DNA of 64,000 nucleotides from MGBC163016 sp910588905 (GCA_948616985.1 CAPGDO010000010.1:1-64000), one strand, 5' to 3'; positions 18,462 through 27,126 are shown, counted from the stretch's first letter. The notes: generated by a model from the sequence alone, not told the origin. A program made the numbers and translations.

Positions 18462-19853
18462 CTATAGACCCAAGATGCCGACGATGGCAGGAACCCATAA
18501 GGCATCGAGGACTATCAGTATCAATGCCGGGATGATCCCAGCCCGAAAGAGCTCTCCGGGAGAGAAGTACCCATAGGCATAGGAATACATATTCAAAGGG
18601 TTGATGGGGAGAAGGAAGTTGCCGCCGAACGCGAACAGGATGGCGAAAGGTGCAATGGTCGGAGAGAACCCACACTGAGTGCAAAAGCCTACGAGCACAG
18701 GCACGAACAGCGCTTCCCAGACTCCACCAACAGGACATAGCGTGAAAATGGCATAAGCGAACAGCAGATACACCAACAATGCCAAGGAAAATGGCAGCGT
18801 GAACATTCCCGTTTCGTTGATCAGCGTTCCAATGAAGTCGATGACGCCGGTGCTCTTCATCAGATTGCTCATAGAGAATATGCAACCTACCATGATCAGC
18901 ACCACCCAGGGCACCGATTGTTGATACTGCTTCCATGTGAGCAAGCTCACACCGGGCAAGAAGGCTACGACGAGCCCCAGCAGAGCAACAGTGGTCACAT
19001 TCAGCACGGGAATCCAATTGCCTGCGATCCATAAGACTGGCAACAAGATGACGAAAACGAGTGCTTTTTTCTCCTGCAATGTTGTGCGTCCCTGCTCTTC
19101 GATCTGCGAGACGATAGCCCTGAACTGGTCCTTCGAGAACCTCTCTGGAGGAAAAGCGCGTGTGAGGAAGAACCAGCACACAGGGACCATGACCACAGAC
19201 ACCGGCACTCCCACGACCATCCAATCCAAGAATCCTATGGACACACCAGATATCTGCACAACAGCCATATTATTCGGACCGCCCGCCAACGTAGCGAAAC
19301 CGCCCACGATGGACGCATACAAGAGCCCGATATAGAGACAGCGACCGAAGTTCGACTCCTTGGGCTTGCAATCAAGCGCGTCGCAGATGCCCTTAGCAAA
19401 AGCTACAAACATGAGAACAGCTGCAGTGTCAGACATGACACTGGAAAGAAGAGTTGCAGCGACCATGAATGCCAGGACGATCAAGCGAGCATTGCCATCC
19501 GTCTTCCGCAGGAAGAACACCACGAGCCGCATACCATAGCTGGTTTGAGACAGGATAGCTGACAGAGAAAAGGCTCCCAGCAAGTAGAACATAGTTGGCG
19601 ACGCAAACCCAGAGAAGACCTCTGAGGCCGGTGCGATCCCAAAGATGAGGATGAGCACCAAAGCCAGAAGACCGGTTATGCCAACAGGCAACGATTCGCA
19701 GATCCAAAGAGCTGCTGCGGCAGCGAAGATCCCCAAGATGAGAACCCCGTTCTTTGGAAGCGCATCCGTGCCAGGAATGGCTATGGCTATAGCCATAAGA
19801 ATGACCGCAAGAATGATTCCTCGCCAATACTTAGCAGATGCCTTCACTGACAT
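18462..19853 (-). CDS. DASS/SLC13-type anion transporter
   Basis: A 463-residue integral membrane protein with about eleven helices, resembling the divalent anion:sodium symporter family. The family's SNT signature appears as SDT (VMSDTAAVLM), and the second repeat has FTLCPVGGV instead of a second SNT, so coupling ion and substrate may differ from the type members. Dicarboxylates, sulfate or aromatic acids are possible cargoes. It lies between the OFA-type carrier and the module b catalytic gene, all on the minus strand. GTAAGGAGGGATTCTG precedes the ATG. Confidence 0.8.
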   Translation of the reverse strand: MSVKASAKYWRGIILAVILMAIAIAIPGTDALPKNGVLILGIFAAAAALWICESLPVGITGLLALVLILIFGIAPASEVFSGFASPTMFYLLGAFSLSAILSQTSYGMRLVVFFLRKTDGNARLIVLAFMVAATLLSSVMSDTAAVLMFVAFAKGICDALDCKPKESNFGRCLYIGLLYASIVGGFATLAGGPNNMAVVQISGVSIGFLDWMVVGVPVSVVMVPVCWFFLTRAFPPERFSKDQFRAIVSQIEEQGRTTLQEKKALVFVILLPVLWIAGNWIPVLNVTTVALLGLVVAFLPGVSLLTWKQYQQSVPWVVLIMVGCIFSMSNLMKSTGVIDFIGTLINETGMFTLPFSLALLVYLLFAYAIFTLCPVGGVWEALFVPVLVGFCTQCGFSPTIAPFAILFAFGGNFLLPINPLNMYSYAYGYFSPGELFRAGIIPALILIVLDALWVPAIVGILGL

Positions 19854-19951
19854 CAGAATCCCTCCTTACCTCGGCACAGGGAAACAGCCTGATGCTAAGG
19901 TCCATCTTTCGCTCTCGGAGACGAACTCACGTTGACGAACCGCGTTCCTTC

Positions 19952-19979
19952 TGCAGGAGCCCGCCTTCGAGCTCCTGCA
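19952..19979 (-). terminator. Hairpin after the OFA-type carrier gene
   Basis: TGCAGGAGC and GCTCCTGCA form a 9-bp stem with a ten-base loop, 16 bases past the stop of 19996-21264. There is no clear T run. It may reduce, rather than block, transcription into the DASS gene. Confidence 0.5.
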
Positions 19980-19995
19980 TCAGCCTTTCAGGCAA

Positions 19996-21264
19996 CTATT
20001 CTTCCCAGACGAGCCGTTTCGCTGTTGCCTTGGAAATGAGGATGCCCGCAATGGATACTACGGCTAGAGCCATGCCTAGGACCATGATCGCATCGAAGGT
20101 TCCCGTAGTCTCACCGACGAAAGCGATGAGCGAGGTTGCAAAAGCACCTAAGAAATTGGCGATGCCATAAGCAAGCGAGTAGATCTTGGAATGGTCCTTC
20201 GCTCCGAAGACCTCCCGCACCACCAAAGGTATGACCATCTTCATGTTAGCGCTCTCGAAGCCGATGAGGAAGCATGAAGCCAGCACGATAGCTTCCACAT
20301 CATGGAAGAACAGCAGCCCCATGAAGCCCAAGAAGATGAGCACCAGCGTGACCACATTCGTCTTCACGGCGCCGATCTTATCGATGAGCCAACCGATGAC
20401 GGGCATGAAGAATTTCGCCGCAGTAGTGAATGAGATCATGGTTGCACCGAACATCAATGCCCAGTCCTTGCCGTATGTCGCAACATAGCCCCATGCCTCA
20501 GACTGCGCGATATTAGACCAGTTGCTCTTGAAGCCTCCCATATTGCACATAGCGCCGAAAGCGATGACGATCGCAACGAACGCGATGGACATGATGGCCT
20601 TCTTGTAGGGGACGCCAGGACCACTCTCCTCTTCATTCTCCGCAGCAATGGCTTCTCCCTCAACATAGCCGAACGGTTTCAAGCCCAGCTGTTCCGGCTT
20701 GAAGCGAACAACGAAGAGCGTCCAGGGCAGTATCATGACAGCAGCGACAACGGCCAGCACCAGATAGGCAGAACGCCAGCCCACAGCCGAGATGACCGCT
20801 GCGATGACCGGATTCAGGATGGCCGAAAGGATAGCCAGCAGCATACCGTACATGCCTACAGCAAAGCCAGTGCGCTTTTGGAACCAGTTCGAGATGAAAA
20901 TAGGGGCACCTATGATGAATATGCCCGAGCCACCTACGCCATAGAGCAAACCAGCCAGCCACCACTGCCAGACATCCTGGCCAAAGCTCAGCTGTGCATA
21001 ACCCAAAATGACGATCACACCCATGGCGCTCAGAAGAATGCGGGAATCGATCCTTGGAAATAGATTACCTGCGATAGGTGCCGCGAATGTAAGCGTTATC
21101 GTACATACCGTCATCATGAGAGCAACAGCACTCACCGGTGAGCCGATACCATCTGATACCGCCTTGAAGAAGTTGGAACCGCCGATGAGTATGAGCTCGA
21201 TCGAACCTGCTGAGATGAATGCCCATGCCACTACGATGAGCCATGGGTATATCTTCTGTTTCAT
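19996..21264 (-). CDS. MFS transporter, oxalate/formate antiporter-like (OFA)
   Basis: A 422-residue protein with twelve predicted helices. The ATG at 21264 is chosen because AAGGAGG lies six bases upstream. The N-terminus (KIYPWLIVVAWAF), GGSGIFIIGAP and the NWFQKRTGFAVGMYG loop are typical of the OFA/monocarboxylate branch. It probably exchanges small carboxylates or moves the substrate of the adjacent molybdoenzymes; this is inferred from context. It follows the hairpin after module c and precedes the DASS carrier by 142 bases. Confidence 0.85.
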   Translation of the reverse strand: MKQKIYPWLIVVAWAFISAGSIELILIGGSNFFKAVSDGIGSPVSAVALMMTVCTITLTFAAPIAGNLFPRIDSRILLSAMGVIVILGYAQLSFGQDVWQWWLAGLLYGVGGSGIFIIGAPIFISNWFQKRTGFAVGMYGMLLAILSAILNPVIAAVISAVGWRSAYLVLAVVAAVMILPWTLFVVRFKPEQLGLKPFGYVEGEAIAAENEEESGPGVPYKKAIMSIAFVAIVIAFGAMCNMGGFKSNWSNIAQSEAWGYVATYGKDWALMFGATMISFTTAAKFFMPVIGWLIDKIGAVKTNVVTLVLIFLGFMGLLFFHDVEAIVLASCFLIGFESANMKMVIPLVVREVFGAKDHSKIYSLAYGIANFLGAFATSLIAFVGETTGTFDAIMVLGMALAVVSIAGILISKATAKRLVWEE

Positions 21265-21344
21265 CCTATCCTCCTTATTCGATGGATTGAACACGCGCCT
21301 GATGCCATTGCCCCCTCTCCGGCGCACCGATGGTCACCTATCCC

Positions 21345-21372
21345 CAGCACCAGCCCAAGAGAACTGGTGCTG
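21345..21372 (-). terminator. Hairpin after molybdoenzyme module c
   Basis: CAGCACCAG and CTGGTGCTG pair perfectly around a ten-base loop, 20 bases past the 4Fe-4S stop at 21392. A long T run is lacking. It separates module c from the carrier genes of module b. Confidence 0.55.
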
Positions 21373-21391
21373 TTCGGGATCAAAAGGGGAG

Positions 21392-21739
21392 CTAGGCGGT
21401 AGCGGGGGTCATGAGCGACCAGCGGGTGACGCCGTCCATCTTAGTGGCCAGCTCCTCCACCTCGCCGTAGTACATGCACCAAGCTTGGCAGTGCTGGACG
21501 CACATGGGCATCTTGCCCTTCTCGGTCCTGTCTGCACATAGATCGCATGCCTTGGTGAGCACAGGGCTCCAAGTCCACTCCCAGCGCTCCTCACCGGTCT
21601 TCCCATCGTATTCATAGGGTCCCACCTCAGTGAGCTTTATGCCGAACTCCCCTTCAGGAAGCCCCAGATGCTTCTTGCAGGCCACCTCGCAGCTATGGCA
21701 GCCAGTACAGTACTCATAGTTGATAAGTATCCCTTTCAT
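21392..21739 (-). CDS. Small 4Fe-4S subunit, copy 2 of an identical pair
   Basis: A 115-residue protein with the same sequence as the product of 15479-15826: YCTGCHSCEVAC, CDLCADR and two further Cys. The DNA is also identical over the full gene as far as I can read, while the sequence upstream of the start (AGGAGGAGATAG, a good Shine-Dalgarno) and downstream of the stop differs. It follows the module c catalytic gene by 43 bases and should be its electron-transfer partner. Because the two copies are interchangeable, the catalytic subunits of modules b and c could share one pool of this protein. Confidence 0.9.
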   Translation of the reverse strand: MKGILINYEYCTGCHSCEVACKKHLGLPEGEFGIKLTEVGPYEYDGKTGEERWEWTWSPVLTKACDLCADRTEKGKMPMCVQHCQAWCMYYGEVEELATKMDGVTRWSLMTPATA

Positions 21740-21782
21740 CTATCTCCTCCTAGAGAGTCGCAGGATGTGTCTAGGCCTTGGA

Positions 21783-24305
21783 CTAAGCCTCCGCGGGGGT
21801 TTCCTCGAAAACGGCGCCAGCCGAAGCAGGGTTCGGAGCGGGATCATCTACTCGGCTTCCGGCCATAGCACCCACGGTGTAATCTCCGAAGCCACCCTTC
21901 CGGGTAACCTGCTCACCGGGCAGCATGTCGCCATCTTCGTAGGGATATATCCTGCAGATCATGGATTTGATGGCACTGCCTATGCCTCCTTCGCCTGTCT
22001 CGAAGGCTCGCGTGCAGTTATTGGGATTAGAGTCAAAGGTACCGAACAGCGAAGGCTCGGAAGCCTCTCCCTCAGGGAACCACCAACCGTGCTCAGCATG
22101 GATAACCCCCGGCGCTACCCGTGGAGTGACCTTGCAGATCTGCCGGAAGCGCCCATGGTCATTCTCGATCCAGATCCACTGACCATCAGCCACCCCGTAG
22201 CGATCCGCATCCTTCGGGTTCACCATCACCAGCGGCCAGGGATGCAATTCGCGCATGGTGGGCATTTGGCGGTTCTCGGAATGGAAGAATTCGAAGGAGC
22301 GACCACCGCAAGAGAGGATGAGGGGATATTCTTCCATCTTCTCTGGAGTAGTCACAGGACCCTCGGGAGGTTCGGTATGGAAGGGGGTTGGGGTGAGCCC
22401 CCAAACCCTATACGTATAGGGAGCTAGCTCGATCCGTCCAGAGGGGGTAGCGAAACCGGGATTCCCATCATCACGCAGCATCCCCTTAGCGTATTTCTCA
22501 TAGGTATGGTTCCAGTCATCGTAAGCGTAGCCACCCTGCTCCGAGAGCTCCTGGAAGCTCATACCGCAACCCCCGGTAGCAGTCTCAGAGATATTGCCCT
22601 CTACATTCGAAGAGGCTCCGTGCTTCTTACCATCACCGCCTGCCAGATACCAATCCGCTATGTCAGTATCCTTCTCCCAGCCGAAAGCTGCCGCAGCTTC
22701 CGGATTCAGGCGCGGCATCAAGTCAACCACGATCTGCTCGTCGGTACGTGCCTCCCCTGCGGGCTCAACAGCCCGATAGATAGTGCGAACGGGTGTCCAC
22801 CAGGTGCGTGCGGAGTTGCGCTCACAGCTCATAGCCACCGGCAGAAGAAGATCAGCTACCGCCACCGATAAGGGCGTGAGCACCGGATCGGCATTTACGA
22901 TGAAGTCGACGGTCTTGAGAGCCTCATAATCTCGAGGCGCATCCATACCTGCGCAGGCCAAAGAATTGGAGCTTTGGAACCAGATCATCTTTATGGGATA
23001 GGGCTCGCCATCAGGCAGCTCACCGGTCTCGATACAGTGCAGGATGCCATCCGTAGCTGCATGAGCAATGAATTCGCCACCCTTGATGCCCAAGCCGCGG
23101 GCAATGGTCAACTTGCGCTCTTGGGCAGACCTCGGCGTGAAATCCTCGCCGGAGGCATAACCGGCGTTTATCTCGAATGAGTTGCGCACCAGAATGTTCC
23201 CGCCCGGACGATCGATATTGCCGCAGATGGCCATGAGATCGCATACGGCTAGGTTCAAAGCCATGGCACTCATCTGCTGATCGAAAGCAAGACCCCATTG
23301 GATAGCAGCATTGTTACCCGAAGCGTAGAGACGCGCTGACCCCTGGATGTCTTCCACGGATAGGCCACAGATGGGAGCCGCCCATTCGGCATCCATATCC
23401 TTGATGCCTTCCCAGAGTTCATCAATGCCCGAAGTCCAGAGATCTACGAATTCCTTATCGTAGAGACCCTCGGCTATGATCGTATTGAGCCATGCACAGG
23501 CTAAAGCAGCATCGGTGCCAGGACGCAACTGCAGATGATAGACAGCTCGCGCACCCCACCAGGTCAGCCGAGGGTCAATGGAGATGATGCGGGAACCCAT
23601 CTGAACGCACTGCACCAGCCAATGACCTATGTAGCCATCGGCATTGGAGGCCAGGGGCTCATTGCCCCATACCACGATGACCTCCGGTGGCTTGAAAGAG
23701 GGATCAGCGTACCGCTTTTCATGGGCTACGGCGGCATCCGCTATGGGAAAGTCACCCAGAGGAGCCATGGCACCACACACCCGGGGCATGTAGCAGGCGA
23801 AACCGGTGAAGAACAAGGTGGAGATGTTGGGGGTCTGCAGAGCCGCTTGGCCGAATAGGGGTACGAGCCAGTTCACATTCCTACCCGTGCCATGTACGCA
23901 GACGATGGATTCCGATCCATGCTCTTCGCGGATGGCCTTCACCTTCTCTTCGATGATGTCATAGGCCTCATCCCAGCTTATGCGCTCGAACTTACGAGCG
24001 TCACCGCGGTCTGTGTGAGCCCGTTTCATGGGGTAGAGCACGCGGTCGGGATGGTTGACCATCTCCGGAAGGTCCAAACAGCGAATGCACAGCTTGCCGT
24101 TGGTGCAAGGAGAGAGCGGATCGCCCTCGACATGATCCAGCTTGCCATCCTTGGTGTAGAACAGCACACCACAGCTGTCATGACAGCCAGGAGGCGAATA
24201 CTGATAGGTGCGGGTCACGGTGAATCCATCTTCCTCCCACGTGAGCTCGCCCTCGTGATAGGCCTGACGGTCTATGCCGTCTAGGAACTCTTGATAATCT
24301 GCCAT
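21783..24305 (-). CDS. Molybdopterin oxidoreductase catalytic subunit (module c)
   Basis: An 840-residue protein from the ATG at 24305, preceded by AAGGAGGAGAGG. Cluster Cys lie in PPGCHDSC (C41, C45), SPC (C67) and KLCIRC. HGTGRNVNW, GFACYMPR (candidate molybdenum-ligand Cys) and FFHSENRQMPTMRE follow. It matches the module b enzyme in length and N-terminus but differs along the whole chain; its C-terminal 35 residues end in a loose Pro/Ala-rich tail. It is first in its operon, followed by the 4Fe-4S gene, and is divergent from the LuxR-type regulator. Its control region carries an inverted repeat shared with module d. Aromatic dehydroxylation or transhydroxylation is plausible but unproven. 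Confidence 0.92.
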   Translation of the reverse strand: MADYQEFLDGIDRQAYHEGELTWEEDGFTVTRTYQYSPPGCHDSCGVLFYTKDGKLDHVEGDPLSPCTNGKLCIRCLDLPEMVNHPDRVLYPMKRAHTDRGDARKFERISWDEAYDIIEEKVKAIREEHGSESIVCVHGTGRNVNWLVPLFGQAALQTPNISTLFFTGFACYMPRVCGAMAPLGDFPIADAAVAHEKRYADPSFKPPEVIVVWGNEPLASNADGYIGHWLVQCVQMGSRIISIDPRLTWWGARAVYHLQLRPGTDAALACAWLNTIIAEGLYDKEFVDLWTSGIDELWEGIKDMDAEWAAPICGLSVEDIQGSARLYASGNNAAIQWGLAFDQQMSAMALNLAVCDLMAICGNIDRPGGNILVRNSFEINAGYASGEDFTPRSAQERKLTIARGLGIKGGEFIAHAATDGILHCIETGELPDGEPYPIKMIWFQSSNSLACAGMDAPRDYEALKTVDFIVNADPVLTPLSVAVADLLLPVAMSCERNSARTWWTPVRTIYRAVEPAGEARTDEQIVVDLMPRLNPEAAAAFGWEKDTDIADWYLAGGDGKKHGASSNVEGNISETATGGCGMSFQELSEQGGYAYDDWNHTYEKYAKGMLRDDGNPGFATPSGRIELAPYTYRVWGLTPTPFHTEPPEGPVTTPEKMEEYPLILSCGGRSFEFFHSENRQMPTMRELHPWPLVMVNPKDADRYGVADGQWIWIENDHGRFRQICKVTPRVAPGVIHAEHGWWFPEGEASEPSLFGTFDSNPNNCTRAFETGEGGIGSAIKSMICRIYPYEDGDMLPGEQVTRKGGFGDYTVGAMAGSRVDDPAPNPASAGAVFEETPAEA

Positions 24306-24690
24306 GCTTCCTCTCCTCCTTAGCTCCAACGAAGCAGCACATCTATTCCAAAGAAGGCTGCGGCCTGTTCCAGAACAGGTACATGAGAGAGGGATGTCGT
24401 CGGGTTCCTTCGTTCGCTCGATGCAGACCGCTTCCGGAGAAGCGGCATGCCACCCAATGAGTACCCTTCTCGTCGTTTGCGAAGATACGAAAGTGGCCGC
24501 CGAATAGCATTAGCCCATAGGGTGGCTTATGGAGAATTGGGCTATATTTCGTAAACCCTAGAGGTTTAACTTGTTCTGTTCGGCCTCTCTGACCATAGAA
24601 ACCAAAGGAGATTTCCGAGATACTGGAACCATCTCCCACGCATCCGGAATAGGCGGCTTTCTTCTTTGGGAGAATGAAGGAGGTTTGAAT
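24306..24690. promoter_or_regulatory. Divergent control region between module c and the LuxR-type regulator
   Basis: This 385-base region contains no supported gene. From the module c side it has two strong hairpins that would lie in the 5' leader of the minus-strand mRNA: CCTGTTC/GAACAGG at 24364-24379 and CCGCTTC-CGGA-GAAGCGG at 24428-24445. Farther up is the 18-bp inverted repeat at 24552-24569. On the minus strand TTAAAC, inside that repeat, lies 17 bases before TATAGC, a possible promoter. AAGGAGG precedes the regulator's ATG at 24691. Confidence 0.55.
24552..24569 (-). promoter_or_regulatory. Candidate operator, copy 1: TAAACC-N5-GGTTTA
   Basis: Read on the minus strand it is TTAAACCTCTAGGGTTTA. 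The copy at 30128-30145 differs at two of 18 bases, has the same orientation and also lies upstream of a molybdoenzyme operon. The two half-sites and their spacing suit a dimeric HTH protein. The nearest candidate regulator is the LuxR-type protein encoded at 24691-26100. Confidence 0.6.
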
Positions 24691-26100
24691 ATGCCGTTAG
24701 CTCAGGAGATCCAGCAAGGCTTCACCAAATCATTCAGCACAGCATGCTTCTTGGGGTATTTCATCATCCTATGCACGAGCCACTCTGCCGCTATGGTATC
24801 TCTCCTGCCCTATACCGTTGTCGCAGGCATCTTCCTTGTGGCCTTCCTGCTCTTGAGCGCACGGCTCGCCGACCGTGTGGATTTCTACGGACCTGCAAAG
24901 CTATCCATGATAGGCTGCATTCTCTGCGCTCTGGGGCTTGTCTTCTTAGGGATGACTCGATACCCCGCCCTTTCGTTGGCCGCTGGCATAGTCTCTGTCG
25001 TGGGCGCTGGCTTCTTCTTGCTCATCCTTGGCAAGAACCTTGCCTATTACGACCAGCGAGAACGTTACCTACAACTGTGCTGCGCTTTCGTCCTGAGCGC
25101 TTCCCTTGTAGCCATTTCGGCTTTTCTTGATGCCGTAGGGGTCTTCATCTTGGAATCGATGCTGCTCCTGGCCATCGTTCTGCATCTTTACACCCTGAAA
25201 CCCAACAGCGAAACCTACTGCTTCGCAAGCCTCTCTGCATCAAAGCAGGACTATCACTTTGAGTGGACAACGCTCCTGACAACAGCTCTAACGGGCACAG
25301 TATGGGGCGTGGCCCTCTTCGCCTGTACCTACCAGATGCGATCCCCCCTGATACCCCTGCTCTCCATAGCACTGCCTATGGCATTAGGGGCTGTAGTAGG
25401 CATCGTAGGGTCATGCCGAGACCATCGAGCATCAGAGCGGATGCTCCTGCGCTTGTTCTCTACACTGGCATTCATCGGCATCGCTCCCCTGCCCTTCATC
25501 CCATCGGCCCTCTTTCCCCTCATCGGAGGCTTTCTCTTTGTCGCTTTCCTCTTGGATAACGTCGTTTGCGCTTCCGCCATGGCTGAAGTCGCCCGATTCA
25601 ACCAGGTGTCTCCTTATTGGATCTTCGGTGAAAGCCTTGCCTGGTATTTCGCTGGAGCTTTCGTTGGTTTCTCCCTTTTCAGTGCTGCTTTTGCGACAGG
25701 CTTATGGGAGATACAGCTGATCGTCACCATGGCCACCCTCCTAGTCATCGTGTGGGCTAGCAGCTATGCATTCCAAGATAGCTACCCTAATGATGATTGT
25801 GATTACGATAAGACTCGCAAAGCTGTGGAAGAAAGCGAGAGCAAGCCAGCCCTATGGCAGAGGAAGATCGATGCCATCATGAGCGAATATAAGCTGACCG
25901 CCAGGCAACAAGAGGTCTTCAGGATGCTGGTCCGAGGCCGCAATGCTTCCTATATCGCCGAAACCTTCGTCATCTCCATCTCTACCTCGAAGGCTCATAT
26001 CCATAATATCTACCGGAAGCTGAATATCCACTCCCAACAGGAGCTCATCAATCTGGTGGAAGAAGCCGATCCGCTCCCTTCAGAGACTGACGCTTCCTAA
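24691..26100 (+). CDS. LuxR-family transcriptional regulator with multi-helix membrane domain
   Basis: A 469-residue protein from the ATG at 24691, which has AAGGAGG eight bases upstream; the longer open frame has no such site. The first 370 residues hold about twelve hydrophobic helices in place of a soluble sensor. A short acidic linker leads to a C-terminal LuxR HTH at about 402-460 (KLTARQQEVFRMLVRGRN, HIHNIYRKLNIHSQQEL). Such proteins are common in Eggerthellaceae, and some control molybdoenzyme and catechol dehydroxylase genes in response to substrate. Flanked by modules c and d, it is the likely regulator of both. The membrane domain may sense the substrate directly. Confidence 0.9.
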   Translation: MPLAQEIQQGFTKSFSTACFLGYFIILCTSHSAAMVSLLPYTVVAGIFLVAFLLLSARLADRVDFYGPAKLSMIGCILCALGLVFLGMTRYPALSLAAGIVSVVGAGFFLLILGKNLAYYDQRERYLQLCCAFVLSASLVAISAFLDAVGVFILESMLLLAIVLHLYTLKPNSETYCFASLSASKQDYHFEWTTLLTTALTGTVWGVALFACTYQMRSPLIPLLSIALPMALGAVVGIVGSCRDHRASERMLLRLFSTLAFIGIAPLPFIPSALFPLIGGFLFVAFLLDNVVCASAMAEVARFNQVSPYWIFGESLAWYFAGAFVGFSLFSAAFATGLWEIQLIVTMATLLVIVWASSYAFQDSYPNDDCDYDKTRKAVEESESKPALWQRKIDAIMSEYKLTARQQEVFRMLVRGRNASYIAETFVISISTSKAHIHNIYRKLNIHSQQELINLVEEADPLPSETDAS

Positions 26101-26157
26101 CGCTCGCTTCCGGCAAGAAGACCCCAATGCAGCCTGACTAGGCGACCGAAAGAAAAA

Positions 26158-26182
26158 GCCCCTGCAGCCAAGCTGCAGGGGC
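26158..26182 (-). terminator. Strong intrinsic terminator of molybdoenzyme module d
   Basis: On the minus strand an 11-bp GC-rich stem (GCCCCTGCAGC / GCTGCAGGGGC) with a three-base loop is followed at once by TTTTTCTTTC. It lies 20 bases past the stop of 26202-26441. It may also stop plus-strand transcription from the regulator gene, which ends 57 bases away. Confidence 0.85.
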
Positions 26183-26201
26183 ATGCTCCGGAAACCTTCC
26201 G

Positions 26202-26441
26202 CTACTTCACGGGAGCTGAAGGAACACCAGGGGCCTTAGGGATGCTTGAGGCTCCCGGAGCACCGGGGGTGGGAGTGCCTGGACGCCCAGGAGCACCAGG
26301 AGCTGCACCGGGAACTCCTGGGAAGGGAGACGCTGGCAGAGCAGCACCACACGTAGCACACGTCTCTGCAGACTGATCATTCTCAGTCCCGCATTCAGAA
26401 CAGGTCTTCTTCAGTTCTACCGCTGCTGGTCTAAAACACAT
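26202..26441 (-). CDS. Small zinc-ribbon protein with collagen-like Pro/Gly/Ala tail
   Basis: A 79-residue protein beginning MCFRPAA, with CSECG and CATCG knuckles that form one zinc ribbon, then about 40 residues rich in PG and AP dipeptides (PGAPGRPGTPTPGAPG). It is a clear relative of 5674-5901, sharing the MCFRPA start, ribbon and tail. AAAGGAAG precedes the start. It is the last gene of module d, just before the terminator. Function is unknown; the tail could bind a partner surface and the ribbon could serve in metal handling or protein contact. Confidence 0.75.
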   Translation of the reverse strand: MCFRPAAVELKKTCSECGTENDQSAETCATCGAALPASPFPGVPGAAPGAPGRPGTPTPGAPGASSIPKAPGVPSAPVK

Positions 26442-26471
26442 GATTCTTCCTTTCTCATTCTAACGTTAGGC

Positions 26472-26666
26472 TTACCCCTGATCCCCCTTGGCTTCAGGGG
26501 CTCCGGGAGGATCGAACTGCCTGAAGGAGCACTCCGTACATCGCCCTGTGGTCATATCGATATCCGCACCACATCGTGAACATCGCAGCACGGGAGGTCG
26601 AGAGAGCACGAAGAGCTCGCTGTCGTATTTATGGCAAGCACCGCAAAAGGTGCACGAGAGGCACAT
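26472..26666 (-). CDS. Small double zinc-ribbon protein of module d
   Basis: A 64-residue protein with MCLSCTFCGAC at the N-terminus, then CSRCG and CTEC, enough Cys for two zinc sites, and a short Pro/Gly-rich end (FDPPGAPEAKG). It begins 8 bases after the FKBP stop and precedes the other zinc ribbon by 30 bases, so it is co-transcribed with the molybdoenzyme. It resembles the protein at 15177-15371 in having Cys pairs at the very start. Function is unknown. Confidence 0.7.
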   Translation of the reverse strand: MCLSCTFCGACHKYDSELFVLSRPPVLRCSRCGADIDMTTGRCTECSFRQFDPPGAPEAKGDQG

Positions 26667-26674
26667 GGACGCCC

Positions 26675-27124
26675 CTAGCCATCCACCACGTCAACCAACT
26701 TGAACCAGTATTCCAAGTCCTTCCCGGCAAGCAGGTGGTTGAAGTCGATGGTTACCGTATCCTCAGTGGCATCAATGCACCTCACTGGTACGTCAACCCC
26801 AGAAACGGGGTGCTTCCAAGCGAAGACGGTTCCCGGATCCAAACGATCTCCTCCGGCGATGAACGAACGGGCATAGCGCTGGACCCCATCTGGATCATGG
26901 GCACCATAGGCCTTTTCCGCGGGGATGACAGCAGTGCGCTCTTCTCCCACCTCCATGTCATAAAGCAGTTCGCTCACACCTCGGGGCACTTCGCTGCTGC
27001 CCAACAAGATCCGCTCTGGTTCGCTTTGGACTGCGGGCGAGTGATCATCGAGAGCCTTCTCGCCTACGGCGCCGCCCTTGTAATACACCAGAGCAGTCTT
27101 ACCGTTGTACTCGTTGTGATGCAT
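26675..27124 (-). CDS. FKBP-type peptidyl-prolyl isomerase, SlyD-like
   Basis: A 149-residue protein with the SlyD arrangement: an FKBP half (ALVYYKGG, then VSELLYDMEVGEERTAVIPAEKAYG), an inserted flap of about 50 residues, and the closing IDFNHLLAGKDLEYWFKL motif. SlyD proteins are prolyl isomerases and chaperones, and in E. coli SlyD also delivers nickel. The His-rich tail of E. coli SlyD is absent. It starts two bases after the 4Fe-4S stop and is followed by two zinc ribbons, so it may help fold or load metal into the module d enzyme. That role is inferred from context only. Confidence 0.85.
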   Translation of the reverse strand: MHHNEYNGKTALVYYKGGAVGEKALDDHSPAVQSEPERILLGSSEVPRGVSELLYDMEVGEERTAVIPAEKAYGAHDPDGVQRYARSFIAGGDRLDPGTVFAWKHPVSGVDVPVRCIDATEDTVTIDFNHLLAGKDLEYWFKLVDVVDG

Positions 27125-27126
27125 GG

